From contig WIDE01000007.1 of assembly GCA_015039315.1 (NCBI GenBank), forward strand, positions 233,062 to 297,061: 64,000 nucleotides of DNA. The letters run 5' to 3'. Source of the DNA: Clavulina sp. PMI_390 (taxonomy: Eukaryota > Basidiomycota > Agaricomycetes > Cantharellales > Hydnaceae). The notes under the pieces are model-generated. The model had not been told where the DNA came from. It saw nothing but the letters and a program-made list of their open reading frames with translations, and did not search any database. Numbering within the stretch: position 1 is the first letter of the stretch; each line of letters opens with the position of its first letter. The position numbers were made by a program, and so were the translations under genes. Shown here in pieces: positions 45,317-55,571 of this stretch.

Positions 45317-45893
45317 TTGAGCTTTAGCCCTCCAATTTGCCCAGATACTGGTCAATACACAAGATAATTTCTTGCACAATCAATCCAGAGTTTCCAAGCC
45401 CCACGATCCCATCTTAGCAGCAATGTCCTACATTTTCCTGTGCCTGGACTAATCCAATCAGCGCGATGTTGTTGGCAGCTTGACAGCTTTGGTGAACAAG
45501 GCCGCCCCGCTAGTCGGCCGATGCAGGGTTTTGAATTGAGTAAGAAATGTGACTGTCTCTGTCACACACCTGATTATGTTCGACTCAACTGAGACCCCAC
45601 ACAGAATCTGTGCCTATTTTTGATGCTGGTGGGGTATGAATGGTAATTAAAACACTGTTTTTTTCCCCACAGTCAACTGAATTACCCCCGCGCCGGAAGG
45701 ACGATAATGCGGGGGAGAGAGTACAAGGCGGAAGGACTATCTTCCGCGGGATCTGCCGTGGCGGTCGCGGTAGTGCAGTCCTATAAATCTCCAGCCTTCC
45801 TACTCGTCGAGAATCCCTACCCCTCCTCGTCCTCGAGAGCTACCTGGGGCCCCGCATCCTTCTCTTCATCTCCCCGACATCCTACTGCATACA
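45317..45893. other. Intergenic, upstream region of the MFS transporter
   Basis: About 580 bp holding the MFS promoter. Contains GTCGGCCGAT at 45513-45522. No gene seen. Confidence 0.4.
45513..45522. promoter_or_regulatory. Near-palindrome GTCGGCCGAT (site 3)
   Basis: Nine of ten bases match the palindrome found at 36695 and 39794; 372 bp before the MFS transporter ATG. Confidence 0.25.
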
Positions 45894-48064
45894 ATGACGC
45901 TCAAGATTGTTGAGGATCGACCCACCCCCAAGGAGGTCTACAACTGGCGTATATATATCTTTGCACTCATCGCTGCATGGGGCGCCGCGATCTTCGGGTG
46001 TGTATATATTCTTTATATGCACCGATTCTTTCATCGTCTAATGGGATTTGGTCTATTAGTTATGATTCTGCTGTAAGTCACAACTGGCCACACCAAAATT
46101 GTGTGGCTTTGAATATTTTGTCTAACATTTCTGTGTCATCTTGTCTTCGTTATGCGCCATCTCTAGTTGTGAGTTTTCATCCCAGCTCCATTCATTCTCG
46201 CCTCTTATCTCTGTGCTGTTCCTGACCTCAACTCTTCTAGTATTGGCGGAACCATCGCCTTGAAATCTTTCCTCACCCAGTTCCATCTAGTGTCTGGATC
46301 CTCTTCATACAATGCCATCTCTGCCAACATTGTCTCCACCTATCAGGCCGGTTGCTTCTTCGGCGCCCTCGGCGCCTACCCTCTAGCGGAGCGCTTTGGA
46401 CGTAAGCCAACCATCATCATGTCTGGTATCATCTTCTGCGTTGGGGCTGCGACTATGTTTGGATCCACGCACTCTCTTGGCGCCATCTATGCTGGTCGTA
46501 TCATCGGCGGTCTTGGTGTTGGCAGCGTCTCCCTTTGCGTCCCCCTCTAGTTCGTGACTATCCATTTGACCTCTTCGCCGGAACTTGTAGCTGACCAGTA
46601 GTTCCTGGTCCACAGTATTGCAGAGATCGCCCCTCCTTCGATTCGTGGTCGCCTCATGGGCTTCTATGAGTTGCTCCTTCAAGTCGGCGGTGTCATCGGC
46701 TTCTGGATTAACTATGCTGTCACTATCCACATCGCTCCTACTTCCAAGCAATGGCGTAAGCATGGTTTTATCTGTCCCTTCTAATGTTTCTTTTTGACTT
46801 AATGTTGTGCTCCAGACATCCCCGTTGCTATTCAGTTCATTCCTGGTGGTCTACTTGTCATTGGCGCCTTCTTCCTGCCCGAATCTCCGCGTTGGATTCG
46901 TTCGAAGGGCAACTTGGAGCGTTCCCAAGCCGTCACTGCTATGCTTCGCAACCTTCCCGAGGACCACGTTTACGTTCAGCAGGAGCTCGAAATGATGGAC
47001 GAGCAGCTTGCTCAATCGGCTGCCTACCGTACATATGGAGCTCAGATGAAGGAACTTTTCGTGAAGGGCATGAGGAACCGTCTTGCCAGCGCATTCTTGA
47101 TGATGAGTATGTGGAATAATCTTTGCTTTTTCACTGGCCCCCTGTATCATCTTCTTTCGATCGTCTTCTAACTACCTTGCCTGTACTCTCAGTGTTCCAA
47201 AACTTGACTGGTATCAACGCGATCAACTATTACTCGCCCCGCATCTTCGCCTCCATTGGCCTCACGGGTAGCAGCACTAGTCTCTTCGGCACTGGTATCT
47301 ACGGCATTGTCAAGCTTATCACTACCTTCATCTGGACCATCTGGCTCATTGATAACGTCGGCCGGAGGAGGCTCCTCATCTTCGGTAGCATCGGTGCCAT
47401 ATGTATGCCTTCCGCCGTTCCCACTTCCATTGTTTCAGTATTAATTTTTCCCCTAGTCTCCCTGTTCTACGTTGGCGCGTACCTCCAAATCAGCCATCAC
47501 GGCGGGGCCATCACCACTACTACGAACGCCAAGATTACCTCGGGGGGCATTTCGGCCGCTGCTTTCATTTACATCTTCGCCATTTTCTTCTCGGCATCCT
47601 GGAACGGCACCTCGTGGGTCTACATTGGCGAAATCTTCCCCAACCACCTTCGTACCCTCGGCGTCTCGCTCTCCGCTGCGAACCAATGGCTTTGGCAATT
47701 CGTTGTCGCTCGTAGCACGCCGTACATGCTTAGCAACATCAAGGCTGGCACGTACTTTTTCTTCGGCGCTTGCACCGTCTTTGGGATGCTGTGGGCCATC
47801 TTCTTGATGCCTGGTATGTCACTATTCCCGCCTATTCATTCATTATTTCGAATGTGAGCTAAAAACTTGTCTCCGCCGTCTCTAGAAACCAAGGGTGTCA
47901 CTCTCGAGGGTATGGACGAGATCTTCGGCTACGACAAGGCCTCAAGGACAGCTGTGCGCCAGACTGCCCACCAGCTTCATCACGACAGGGCAGACACTCC
48001 CTCGAACACTGCGTCTACGAATGATATGGAGAAGGGTCGCGACGATCAAGTCGAGTACGCATGA
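45894..48064 (+). CDS. MFS transporter, quinate permease/sugar type, with one 1-nt frame break
   Basis: Twelve-helix sugar-porter-family protein, closest by motif to fungal quinate permeases (QutD type). Nine exons: 45894-45997, 46060-46072, 46167-46168, 46241-46553, 46616-46755, 46816-47106, 47193-47402, 47457-47813, 47886-48064. Seen: YDSAFIGGT assembled from three exons, ERFGRKPTI, GRIIGGLGVG, IAEIAPPSIRGRLMGFYELL, FFLPESPRWI, FQNLTGINAINYYSP, DNVGRRRLLIFGS, WVYIGEIFPNHLR and PETKGVTLEGMDEIFG. In exon 4 the frame meets TAG at 46548-46550, three bases before a good donor; the 62-nt intron has CTGAC 20 bases before its AG. Exons sum to 1609 nt, one over. Removing one C from C5 (46541-46545) restores a 535-aa frame. 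Sequence error or recent null allele. Confidence 0.82.
46060..46072 (+). other. Putative 13-nt micro-exon of the MFS transporter
   Basis: TTATGATTCTGCT, preceded by TCTATTAG and followed by GTAAGTC. Supplies the end of a Gly codon plus Y, D, S, A of the conserved YDSAFIGGT motif. Confidence 0.7.
46167..46168 (+). other. Putative 2-nt micro-exon (TT) of the MFS transporter
   Basis: TT flanked by CATCTCTAG upstream and GTGAGTTTT downstream. With the 13-nt exon before and TATTGGC after, it yields Ala-Phe-Ile-Gly-Gly; without it the frame is lost. Introns on each side are 94 and 72 bp. Confidence 0.6.
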
Positions 48065-48632
48065 GTCCTTCATACTTCATAGCATGCGGGACTCTCGTGA
48101 GGGTCTTGGCTGCGACTCGCGAGAGGTCCAGTGCGTTTTCACCTTCACCCTCGTCAATCTCATGCGATGGTTTACTGATTTGCTCTCATTCTCTCTAGAC
48201 GGTCACCATAGTCTTTCCTAGCTCCTTCCCTCCAACGATTTACTTTTATGACTCGTCTTCATTTTCTCTACGTCAGTACAAAAATGACTCATAATGTTCG
48301 GCATCTGTCACCCAAGGCTTGCTCCATCTTTCTTCTCCCGCCCTGGCTTTTCTATTCTCCCTCTTTTTGTTGGGATTGATGATCGCCGTTATGTCCCTGG
48401 GTTTTATTCTCTAATTGCATCAGTAACAGTTCAAGGGGTGCCCTTCTGGCTCTCGCAAATGTACAATATTTCTCATTCCGACTCGTTACTTCAACATCGA
48501 GGGCCTGAAAAAATTTTAACCTGCCAAAAACCTAGTTGCCCAACAAAATCCTTGAACACCTAACGGTTTTTCCAATTCGTTAAGGAATTTACAACCAATC
48601 ACAAGGTTAATTATACAGAGGATGTTTATCCC
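48065..48632. other. Transporter 3' UTR and convergent flank (duplicated segment)
   Basis: About 570 bp between the MFS stop and the first zinc-finger-like gene. The first 270 bp recur in diverged form at 51703-51965 and a shorter part at 50129-50190, marking the repeat unit. Confidence 0.6.
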
Positions 48633-49494
48633 TCAATACCACCAGCCACCTCCACCGGTACCCGTGAGCCCCGAATAGTATTTGCGATTGGAGGTCGAAG
48701 GGGGAGGTGGCATATACCTCAGACTTGACATTGGAGGGCTCGGTGGTCGTTTAGGGCGCGAAACATTGCTCTTGGGCGTTCCTTTACCTGCTTCTGCCTT
48801 CTTGGGTTTGAGGTAAGGCAAACGCTGCAGACTAACTGGGCTTATCGCGCTCTGACCCTTATCTTTGTCGTCTTTTACATCCTTCCCCGCATTAGAAGCT
48901 TTAAGCGTGTTGGGTTGCGGCTGAGGGACGGATTTGGTAGTAGTCGCCGATGTTTTCTTTTTCCTACTCGCAAGGCGAAGCTTGCGCTGTGCTGGAGGCA
49001 GCGCTTGGTACTTGGTACTGCACGAGCTGCTCTGCGAAGGGAGTGTGGATTGGGTGGGTTCAGAGGGCGTAGAGATGCCGGCTCTCTCGAAATCAGTGGT
49101 CCCATGGGCTGGTGGGTCTTCAACTCCAACATGAAATCCACTACAGAACGAGGACCTTCCAGAATCCAGAATCAGAGGCGTCTCAAGTCCAAGTCGGGGG
49201 CAAATCAGTGCCTCCCGACGAATATATTCCTCCCAGAGAACGAAAAGAAACCTGGGAAGGCGTGATGGGCTGGGGCGTGCCAATTGGTATGAGTAAAGCG
49301 GTAGAAGGCGGTATAAAGGGGAATGCAAGATGAGGATAATCATCCTGGTGGGTGGCCCAAGCCTGCGCCTGAAGGGGAAGCGGCTGAGCCTGCTGTTGCT
49401 GCCACTCCAGCTCCTGTAGTGCATAGAGGCGCCGGTAGAACATATACCAGAAGATGAAGGCACATGATTCGCGACGGGCAGTGGGGGTGTACAT
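48633..49494 (-). pseudogene. Zinc-finger-like family gene 1 of 3, diverged and frame-disrupted
   Basis: First of three related minus-strand genes. The N-terminal frame (from an ATG at 49494) reads FIFWYMFYRRLYALQELEWQ and a Gln-rich run, matching the N-termini of genes 2 and 3 (MHWYYR, MYWYYR, then Gln-rich). The C-terminal half is in another frame: FCSGFHVGVEDPPAHGTTDFE aligns with CQRCNVTVSGKDSEAHIAADFE of gene 2, and the end LTGTGGGGWWY matches its tail. No convincing intron joins the two frames, and the second Cys of the first CxxC pair is gone. Basic Lys/Arg/Pro-rich linker between. Either a decayed copy or a divergent gene with an unseen splice. Function unknown. Confidence 0.5.
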
Positions 49495-50242
49495 GACGTT
49501 GATTTTGAACGCGCGCCTATCAGCAGAATTCAAGCAATGAGCCACCCGTCAAATGCAGCATTATGTAGTGCTCACCACCTCTCTAGAAGCTTGTGATTAT
49601 CCTTTGCACCCGTTACAACCTAGTGCATGTTGGGGTTCTGGAGGTGGGGGGAGGTTGGGAGTGCATTACGCCATGCGTAAGATAACGCACGGGGGGCTAT
49701 CAACAATTCGCATGGTCAGCTGATAGGATTTGGCGAATCTCTCAGAGTGGCGACATGTGTTCATTTATTTGATGGTCGGGAGTAGTCCCTCCGTCTGGCT
49801 GCCATCATTTACCGGCTCGTTTAGGGTCTATATCGAGAGGATTGACGTGTGAGTCGATAAATCCCGTATATTCACCAGGGAAGTTTCATCGAATACTTAC
49901 GCACTGTCTGATCGGGCTTCTGTTGAGAATATCTGACCTGATCACCCTTAGTGCTGATGCGAGAGCCTGAGGGTTCATGTAAGATGGTTCTACTTTGAGT
50001 AGGCTCTGTTTTCTGATACTAGAGCATATTATATGGTATATTGTTGGTAGGGTCACATGATTCTCAATAGGGCCATACGATTTGAGGATTCAGAGCCGTC
50101 GGTCCCATAGCCCTTGGTATTTTGTTCCCTCAAATAATTTACTCTTATAAATCGTCTTCATTTCCTCTGCCCAATAGGTTCTTTGGATCATTGAGAAACA
50201 TTACAGCCAGAACAAGATCATTGAACAGACAAGGGGCGACCC
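49495..50242. other. Intergenic, upstream of zinc-finger-like gene 1 and repeat-unit boundary
   Basis: About 750 bp. GGTCAGCTGATAGGATTTGG near 49714 resembles the flanks at 51267 and 53194 upstream of genes 2 and 3. At 50129-50190 there is a relic of the MFS 3' UTR (TTTACTCTTATAAATCGTC, then TTCATTTCCTCTGCC). No other gene seen. Confidence 0.45.
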
Positions 50243-51097
50243 TCAATACCACCAGCCACCTCCACTAGTGCCTGTCAGCCCTGTCAGGTATTTTGAATCC
50301 GAGGGGAGATTAACATGCTTGTTGGCGGTATGGATCTTGGAGTGAGGCTTTTCCACGGTATCGTGGACAAAGATGTGACAGACATCGCACCATTTGTCGG
50401 GCTTTTCATAGGGAGGAGGGTGGAAAGGCCCTGCAGGATAATATATTCTACTGTTGTCGTCTCCCTTCCCCTTCCCCCTTCGTTTCCCTTTCGCCTTCCC
50501 GTTCCCGCCAATCATCGGTCTAGGTTTCGAAGTATCCTTACGAGCCGTGGCTGTCGCCGTTGTTGCAATATTCTTGACTGGGGGCTTAGTCTGAGGCACG
50601 TCTTTAGCCTTGCTAGCGCCAGCGCCTTTTGGCATCGAGGTTGCGGTGGGAGGGCTAGCAATTGTCAGTCTCTCGAAATCGGCTGCTATATGAGCCTCTG
50701 AGTCTTTTCCTGAGACAGTGACGTTGCACCTCTGACACCACCAGGATGGCTGGGGTTTGGGGCCGGTCAAAGCTCGAGTATGAGGCCCGGTGTCACTCCG
50801 CCCTCGTCCACGCCCTCGTCCGCCTCTTGGGTTATTCATTCTAGAATGATGAGGGGAAGAGCGAGCAGGCTTAAGAGGCGGGGGAACCTCATTCGATGGG
50901 GGAATGGGGGCGGACGAGGCTGGGCGTGATGAAGAGGAAGAAGGATTCTGCGACTGCGATGGGACTCGACCCTGCTTCTGAAGGGAAGGCGATGCGACCT
51001 GTTGTTGCTGCCTTTGCAGTGTCTGCATTGTATGATGACCCCGATAGTACCAGTGCATTATGGCATCGGGGTCGCTTATGGGAGTTGAAGCACTCAT
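50243..51097 (-). CDS. Zinc-finger-like family gene 2 of 3
   Basis: Single-exon model, 284 aa, of unrecognised function. Seen: MSASTPISDPDAIMHWYYRG, a Gln-rich stretch, and a Pro/Ser/Arg/Gly-rich disordered region (GGRGRGRGRSDTG). A first CxxC motif follows in SWWCQRCNVTVSGKDSEAH, then a basic Lys/Gly-rich linker (KGKRRGKGKG), and a second motif in KWCDVCHIFVHDTVEKPHSK with IHTANKH after it. The Cys pair and the final His pair (H-x4-H) fit a C2H2-type zinc finger; the first motif has only one clear His. The C-terminus is TGLTGTSGGGWWY. The Gly/Arg and Lys/Gly tracts suggest nucleic-acid binding, an inference. Start is the first ATG in frame. Confidence 0.6.
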   Translation of the reverse strand: MSASTPISDPDAIMHWYYRGHHTMQTLQRQQQQVASPSLQKQGRVPSQSQNPSSSSSRPASSAPIPPSNEVPPPLKPARSSPHHSRMNNPRGGRGRGRGRSDTGPHTRALTGPKPQPSWWCQRCNVTVSGKDSEAHIAADFERLTIASPPTATSMPKGAGASKAKDVPQTKPPVKNIATTATATARKDTSKPRPMIGGNGKAKGKRRGKGKGDDNSRIYYPAGPFHPPPYEKPDKWCDVCHIFVHDTVEKPHSKIHTANKHVNLPSDSKYLTGLTGTSGGGWWY

Positions 51098-51600
51098 CGC
51101 TGTGGTTTGGACGCTGGTCAGTAGGATTCGCGTGGCGATTGAAGGGCTGGATGCTACTTACTGGTCACAAGTGATTGTGGGACTGGGTGCGGTGGATCTT
51201 TACCAACTTGAAGGTAATGCTTTCCGCCATGTGCAAACTACCCACGCTGGTGGCCGATCCCCACGGTCAGCTGTGATTGGCAGATCATTTGGATTGGCGA
51301 GTCGTTATCCACGGCAGGAAGGCTAATTGAGTCTGACACTCAAGCCGCACATACTCAATCGGACTAAATGATTTGAGTTGATTCAGTATACCAGACCTGC
51401 GATAGTTCTCGTATGCTGAGAGGTTTGACATATCGCTCACAAGCGAGAAAATAGAAGTCGCGAGAGGCGGCCTTCATCCACACATCCATGAGCTGTCCGG
51501 CTGCGCAAAGAGCGCGATGGGCGACTCAAAGTGATATCGTCCGCCTAAGCAAACAGGGCTTCAGCTCAAGGCGTACTATCCTAATATAATACCATTCCTT
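51098..51600. other. Intergenic, upstream of zinc-finger-like gene 2
   Basis: About 500 bp, presumed promoter of gene 2. The first 230 bp resemble the upstream flank of gene 3. No other gene seen. Confidence 0.4.
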
Positions 51601-51965
51601 ACGGCCCACCAGATCCATCACGACGGGGTAGACACACCCTCAAACACTGTGTCGACGGATGATATGGTGAATAGCCACGATGGTCAAGTGGAGTACGCAT
51701 GAGTCCTTCATAATCCGTAGCGCTCAGGAGCTCCGCGAGAGGTCCGGTGCGTTCTGTGTTTGTTGCCGATTCACATCAAATAATTGCTGACTGGCTTGCA
51801 CCCTTTTTATGTAGACGGTTAACAGAGCTCATCCAGGTCCTTCAACAATTAACCTTTTGACTCATCTTCATTTTCTCTACACCAGTACAAAATGACTGTT
51901 GATATTTTGCATTTGTCGCCACAATCTGCTTCATTACTTTCTTCCGCCTTAGCTCTTCTATTCTC
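51601..51965 (+). pseudogene. Truncated duplicate of the MFS transporter 3' end
   Basis: 51601-51702 aligns without gaps to the last 102 nt of the MFS coding sequence (47963-48064). It encodes TAHQIHHDGVDTPSNT and ends with the same QVEYA plus TGA, against TAHQLHHDRADTPSNT in the intact gene. The similarity continues through the 3' UTR to about 51965 (ACTCATCTTCATTTTCTCTAC motif and following sequence). Upstream coding exons are absent. The preserved frame suggests the duplication is not very old, but the fragment has no start and cannot make a transporter. Confidence 0.8.
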
Positions 51966-52167
51966 TATATCAATACCAGGATTGAAGATTACCGCCTCAC
52001 CCCTAGGGTTGTTTCTACTCACGTTTGTAACAATGGATTTAAGCGATTTCCTTCGGGTTATCACACATGTACTATACTTGTTCATCTTGATTCAGTCTCT
52101 TGATTAGTGACAATGAAGCCTCAACGCAAGCTTATATCAAGGCCCTATGTGGAAGGGTCTGAGAACT

Positions 52168-53085
52168 TTACGTATCTAAATCGTATTTAGGCAACGCATG
52201 CCCATTTCCAAGGTGGATTCTGTACTGGGGGCTGCTCATCGAATCTGGAACATTCATACCGCAAAACGGACACCATGTGTTATGTTCGCTGGGAGGGGCT
52301 GGGCGAGAAGATACTGAGAGTTTGGGAGGGGATATGCTTTGTTTCGGAGGTAGTGGATTGGAGTTTTCTGTGGGATGAGAGAGACGAGAGCCAGGGGAAT
52401 CGGGAAGATCAGGCGGACGAGGGGATGCTATTGGGCGAGGAGGAACAGAGAATGCTGAAGAACGAGAAGAATTTTTCTTGCCCATTTCTTTGGTCTTGGC
52501 CTTGGGTTTGGAGGGGGCTAGAATGGTTTTGTTCATCGACACCGGCGCAGCCTGGACTTGTGGCTTAGGCCGAGGCATATCTTTCCCTCCGGCCTCGCCA
52601 TTGCCTGTGTCTTTTGGCGTCAGAGTTGCGGTAGAAGAACTAGCAAGGCTCATTTTCTCGAGATCTGCCGCAATATGGGCGTCCGAATCTTTATATGTAA
52701 CATTGACTTTGCAGGCCTGGCACCACCAGGATTGCTGCGGCTTGGAGGTACTAGTAGGCCGGGTGGCAGGGCGAATATTAGCATGGCCATTTCCATGTCC
52801 CTTTTTTGAGTTATTTGTTCCCGATCGACGCTGAGGGTTCTGATCAGGCTTGACGGCTGCGAGCACGTCATTGAGTACAGGAGTGGGGGCGGAAGGCACA
52901 TTTGAGGTTACAGGGAAGCAAGGACTCCTTGGAGGGTTCTGCGGCTGAGGTGTGAATTGGCCCTGCATTTGAAGGGATAGTGCAGCCTGTTGCTGCTGGA
53001 TATGCTGGACCTGCAACGCATACGAAGTTCGGTAGTACCAGTACATGATGGCATTGGGGTCACCAACTGGAGTCGGAGTGTTCAT
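52168..53085 (-). CDS. Zinc-finger-like family gene 3 of 3
   Basis: Single-exon model, 305 aa, from the ATG at 53085 (the frame opens 24 nt earlier only on GTG). Seen: MNTPTPVGDPNAIMYWYYRT, Gln-rich region, Pro/Asn-rich linker, the CxxC motif SWWCQACKVNVTYKDSDAH followed by IAADLEKMSLAS, a Lys-rich linker (KPKAKTKEMGKKNS), a Pro/Ser-rich stretch, then TWCPFCGMNVPDSMSSPQYR with IHLGNGH. It shares both Cys motifs and the H-x4-H pair with gene 2 but lacks the GGGWWY tail, ending ALPKYDLDT. Function unknown; same zinc-finger-like inference as gene 2. Confidence 0.6.
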   Translation of the reverse strand: MNTPTPVGDPNAIMYWYYRTSYALQVQHIQQQQAALSLQMQGQFTPQPQNPPRSPCFPVTSNVPSAPTPVLNDVLAAVKPDQNPQRRSGTNNSKKGHGNGHANIRPATRPTSTSKPQQSWWCQACKVNVTYKDSDAHIAADLEKMSLASSSTATLTPKDTGNGEAGGKDMPRPKPQVQAAPVSMNKTILAPSKPKAKTKEMGKKNSSRSSAFSVPPRPIASPRPPDLPDSPGSRLSHPTENSNPLPPKQSISPPKLSVSSRPAPPSEHNTWCPFCGMNVPDSMSSPQYRIHLGNGHALPKYDLDT

Positions 53086-54091
53086 CGTCGCGATTTGGAC
53101 GCTTGTCACTTGTGATAGATACGACGGATCTCCTTCAAGTCCAGTAGATGGTGGGACTGCACGTGCAAATTACCCACACTGGTTTGATACCCTGGTCAGG
53201 TGGACGATTAGCGAATCTCAGGAGTAGCAAAGTGTATTCAATTACTGATTGACAGCCTTTCATATAGCACATGCCTGCTTGGATTGTGACTGAATGGGAT
53301 TGGCTGGTTGAGAATTCCATTTGGATAAAGGGTCAAATTGATGGCATTCGGGTGAGCATATTTGAGGCCTTGTCATGGATCCATTTACCTATTCAGGAGC
53401 TCTCAAGGCGATGCGCGGAAGACAATGGTTCATCGGCCAACCAGGGTATGAATCGGCATAGCAAGGTGAATCTTGGTTACTGTACTTGAGTAGGCGCTAC
53501 TTTGAAGTCGTGTAGTGGAGCATACAATGAACCATCCTTCTGGCTTATGCTGAGGTTTCACTGAAACCTATAATGGATGATGATTCTAGTCAAGAGGTGT
53601 ATTAGCTTCCCCTGACATGCATAAAAGGGTCTTGGTTTGTTTTCAGATACTTTATAGAGCTATGGGCAATAATACCCCATCCAAGGAATATGGAGATCCC
53701 ATGTTACGCATGTGTCCAGGTCCATTAATGCGACAGAACGTATATTTGGCGAGAGCGTTCATAGATGATGAAAATACGCTCCGATAATTGCGTGCACTGT
53801 AGGAAAAAGAGAGCCACCAAAACCTCTAAATTGCCTACTATCTACCAGTTGGGCCATGATACCTATTGAATAATATTCACTGATACAGGGGGCCTCCCCA
53901 GTGTCCAATATCATAATTAAAGCGTCGCGGGGCGGGGGGGCACCAGGGAGTTTCAGGACAAAACAGCAGGCCAATAGTGCGTTTCGTTGAAGTGGGAGGG
54001 TGGACAATTACACGCTAGGCACTCTCGACGCCCACCAAGCCGCGACATCGGATTAATACGATAGGAGATAGGGAGTGTGAAGAAGAAGCAA
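53086..54091. other. Intergenic, no gene seen
   Basis: About 1 kb. The first 150 bp resemble the flanks upstream of genes 1 and 2. The remainder holds short open frames without motifs and the 3' flank of the lipase gene. Confidence 0.4.
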
Positions 54092-55571
54092 TCAACCCCT
54101 CTGGTAAGGATTAGAGCAGCTTCCCATATAGATAATCCCATAGGGACCATTATGATCACTCGCGTTGCCCATGAGGAGAGTCGGTACCGCGCCTGTTGAG
54201 CAATTCACGTTCTCATTATCCTGGCCAAGGCATGCGTACCAATCTCCATCTTCGAGCCCGCTGGTAACAATGTGCTTTTCGTTTGAGGGATGCGCATATC
54301 CGAAAAGGCGAGGAGGGAGGATAGGAATTCCGTCCTTTTTACTGGAGACAGAACAAGAACGCATCAATCCATTCAGTTTGGGGCTTTTCCCACAAGCTGC
54401 AAAGACTCAGCGAGAGAATATGCATACTTGGTGATGTGAGCAAAGTTCGTCACATGGGCATCCACTAGAACGAGATATCAGCTTCATTGTTACTCCTCAC
54501 AGAGGTTCGGTTCAAGGCGAGAGCCAACATACCGTAGGAAGCAAACGCCGGATTACCCACGCGAAGAAGCCCAAAGACAGCCGTTGAGAACGTTGTACCA
54601 CTCGGTAGATGAAGTGGGAGGTAAACTGCATCCAGGAGCGCGATCGCGGCGCCAAGGGAGTGGCCCGTGATCACGACATGAGTCGAATTGGTCGCAGCCA
54701 TAGCCGTCTTAACGGCAGCCAAGACGTCCAAAGCGGACCTGCAGATAGTCAGCGGAGTTTTTAGAACTTCTGAGGAGTAGAGTATAGTTCTTGGACCGTA
54801 CGCCAAGTGGGTCGTACATACCGGTCATGAGAGCCTTGGAAGCCGCTGTGTGCCAGGAGGGTCGAAGGTAGATCAGGGTAAAGCAGGGGGTTTAGAGGCG
54901 CGAGGAGGAACGTCACGTCGTTGACGATGGAGAAAATCTGGGATACATCGGTCCCCTGCATCGGATGCAGGGGTGGGTTGGTTGTGTGATTAAGTCCGAT
55001 TCGGCTACGATTGACGCCATACCTGATGCGCAACGACGACGGCGTTGAAGTAAGTGGGGTCATACCCAACATACCCTGGGGATCCCAATGAAGTTCATTA
55101 CACGAAAGCAGGAGCTGCAGAGCAGGAGACATACAATACTGGGTGATATCACCATCGCCGCCGCTACCGTAGGGCACAAAACCAGGGATCGAAGAACAGC
55201 CGGCTATTCAACCATTGAGAGAGATAATAGTCATGAAATAATTGTCAGTATACGTCGCTGGGCCTAAATCGGCCCTCCATTGCCGTCAATAAAGGGGCTG
55301 GGAATGCTCTATGCAATCAAACCTGTCATCAGCAAGCTGAGCAAGTACGCCATCGTCCATGAATCGAGATGGCTGGAGTTCAGTGCTTACCACTGCATGA
55401 CCAATCGATAGTCTGGTTTGCGGGACAAAACGCCACACTAGCAAACAATGCGTAGGGCGTGTACACCGCCTCTTCTGCCGCAGTCATTGGAGTGACCGTG
55501 GTATCGCGTCGCGAATAGGGTGAAGCATAGATGGAGGCAAGAATAGAGGCAAGAACAAATGCGGAGATCAT
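54092..55571 (-). CDS. Secreted class 3 (fungal) lipase
   Basis: Alpha/beta-hydrolase of the lipase class 3 family, predicted secreted triacylglycerol lipase or feruloyl esterase-like. Seen: signal peptide MISAFVLASILASIYAS, AAEEAVYTPYALFASVAFC, IPGFVPYGSGGDGDITQYW, VAHQGTD (oxyanion region), VITGHSLGAAIALLDAVYL with the nucleophile Ser in GHSLG, then NKKDGIPILPP with the catalytic Asp, and SDHNGPYGIIYMG with the catalytic His. Exon 1 is 55571-55391; about six short introns follow, all GT/AG, and the family motifs appear in the right order and frame. All catalytic residues are present. Unpaired neighbours suggest independent regulation. Confidence 0.9.

Noticed and set aside
46616..46625. Alternative acceptor TAG at 46600 giving FLVHSIAEI in the MFS transporter
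   Set aside because: It would need a poor donor (GTCTCC or GTCCCC) and spoils the spacing to the preceding conserved GLGVG segment; the 46554-46615 intron with a CTGAC branch site is stronger.
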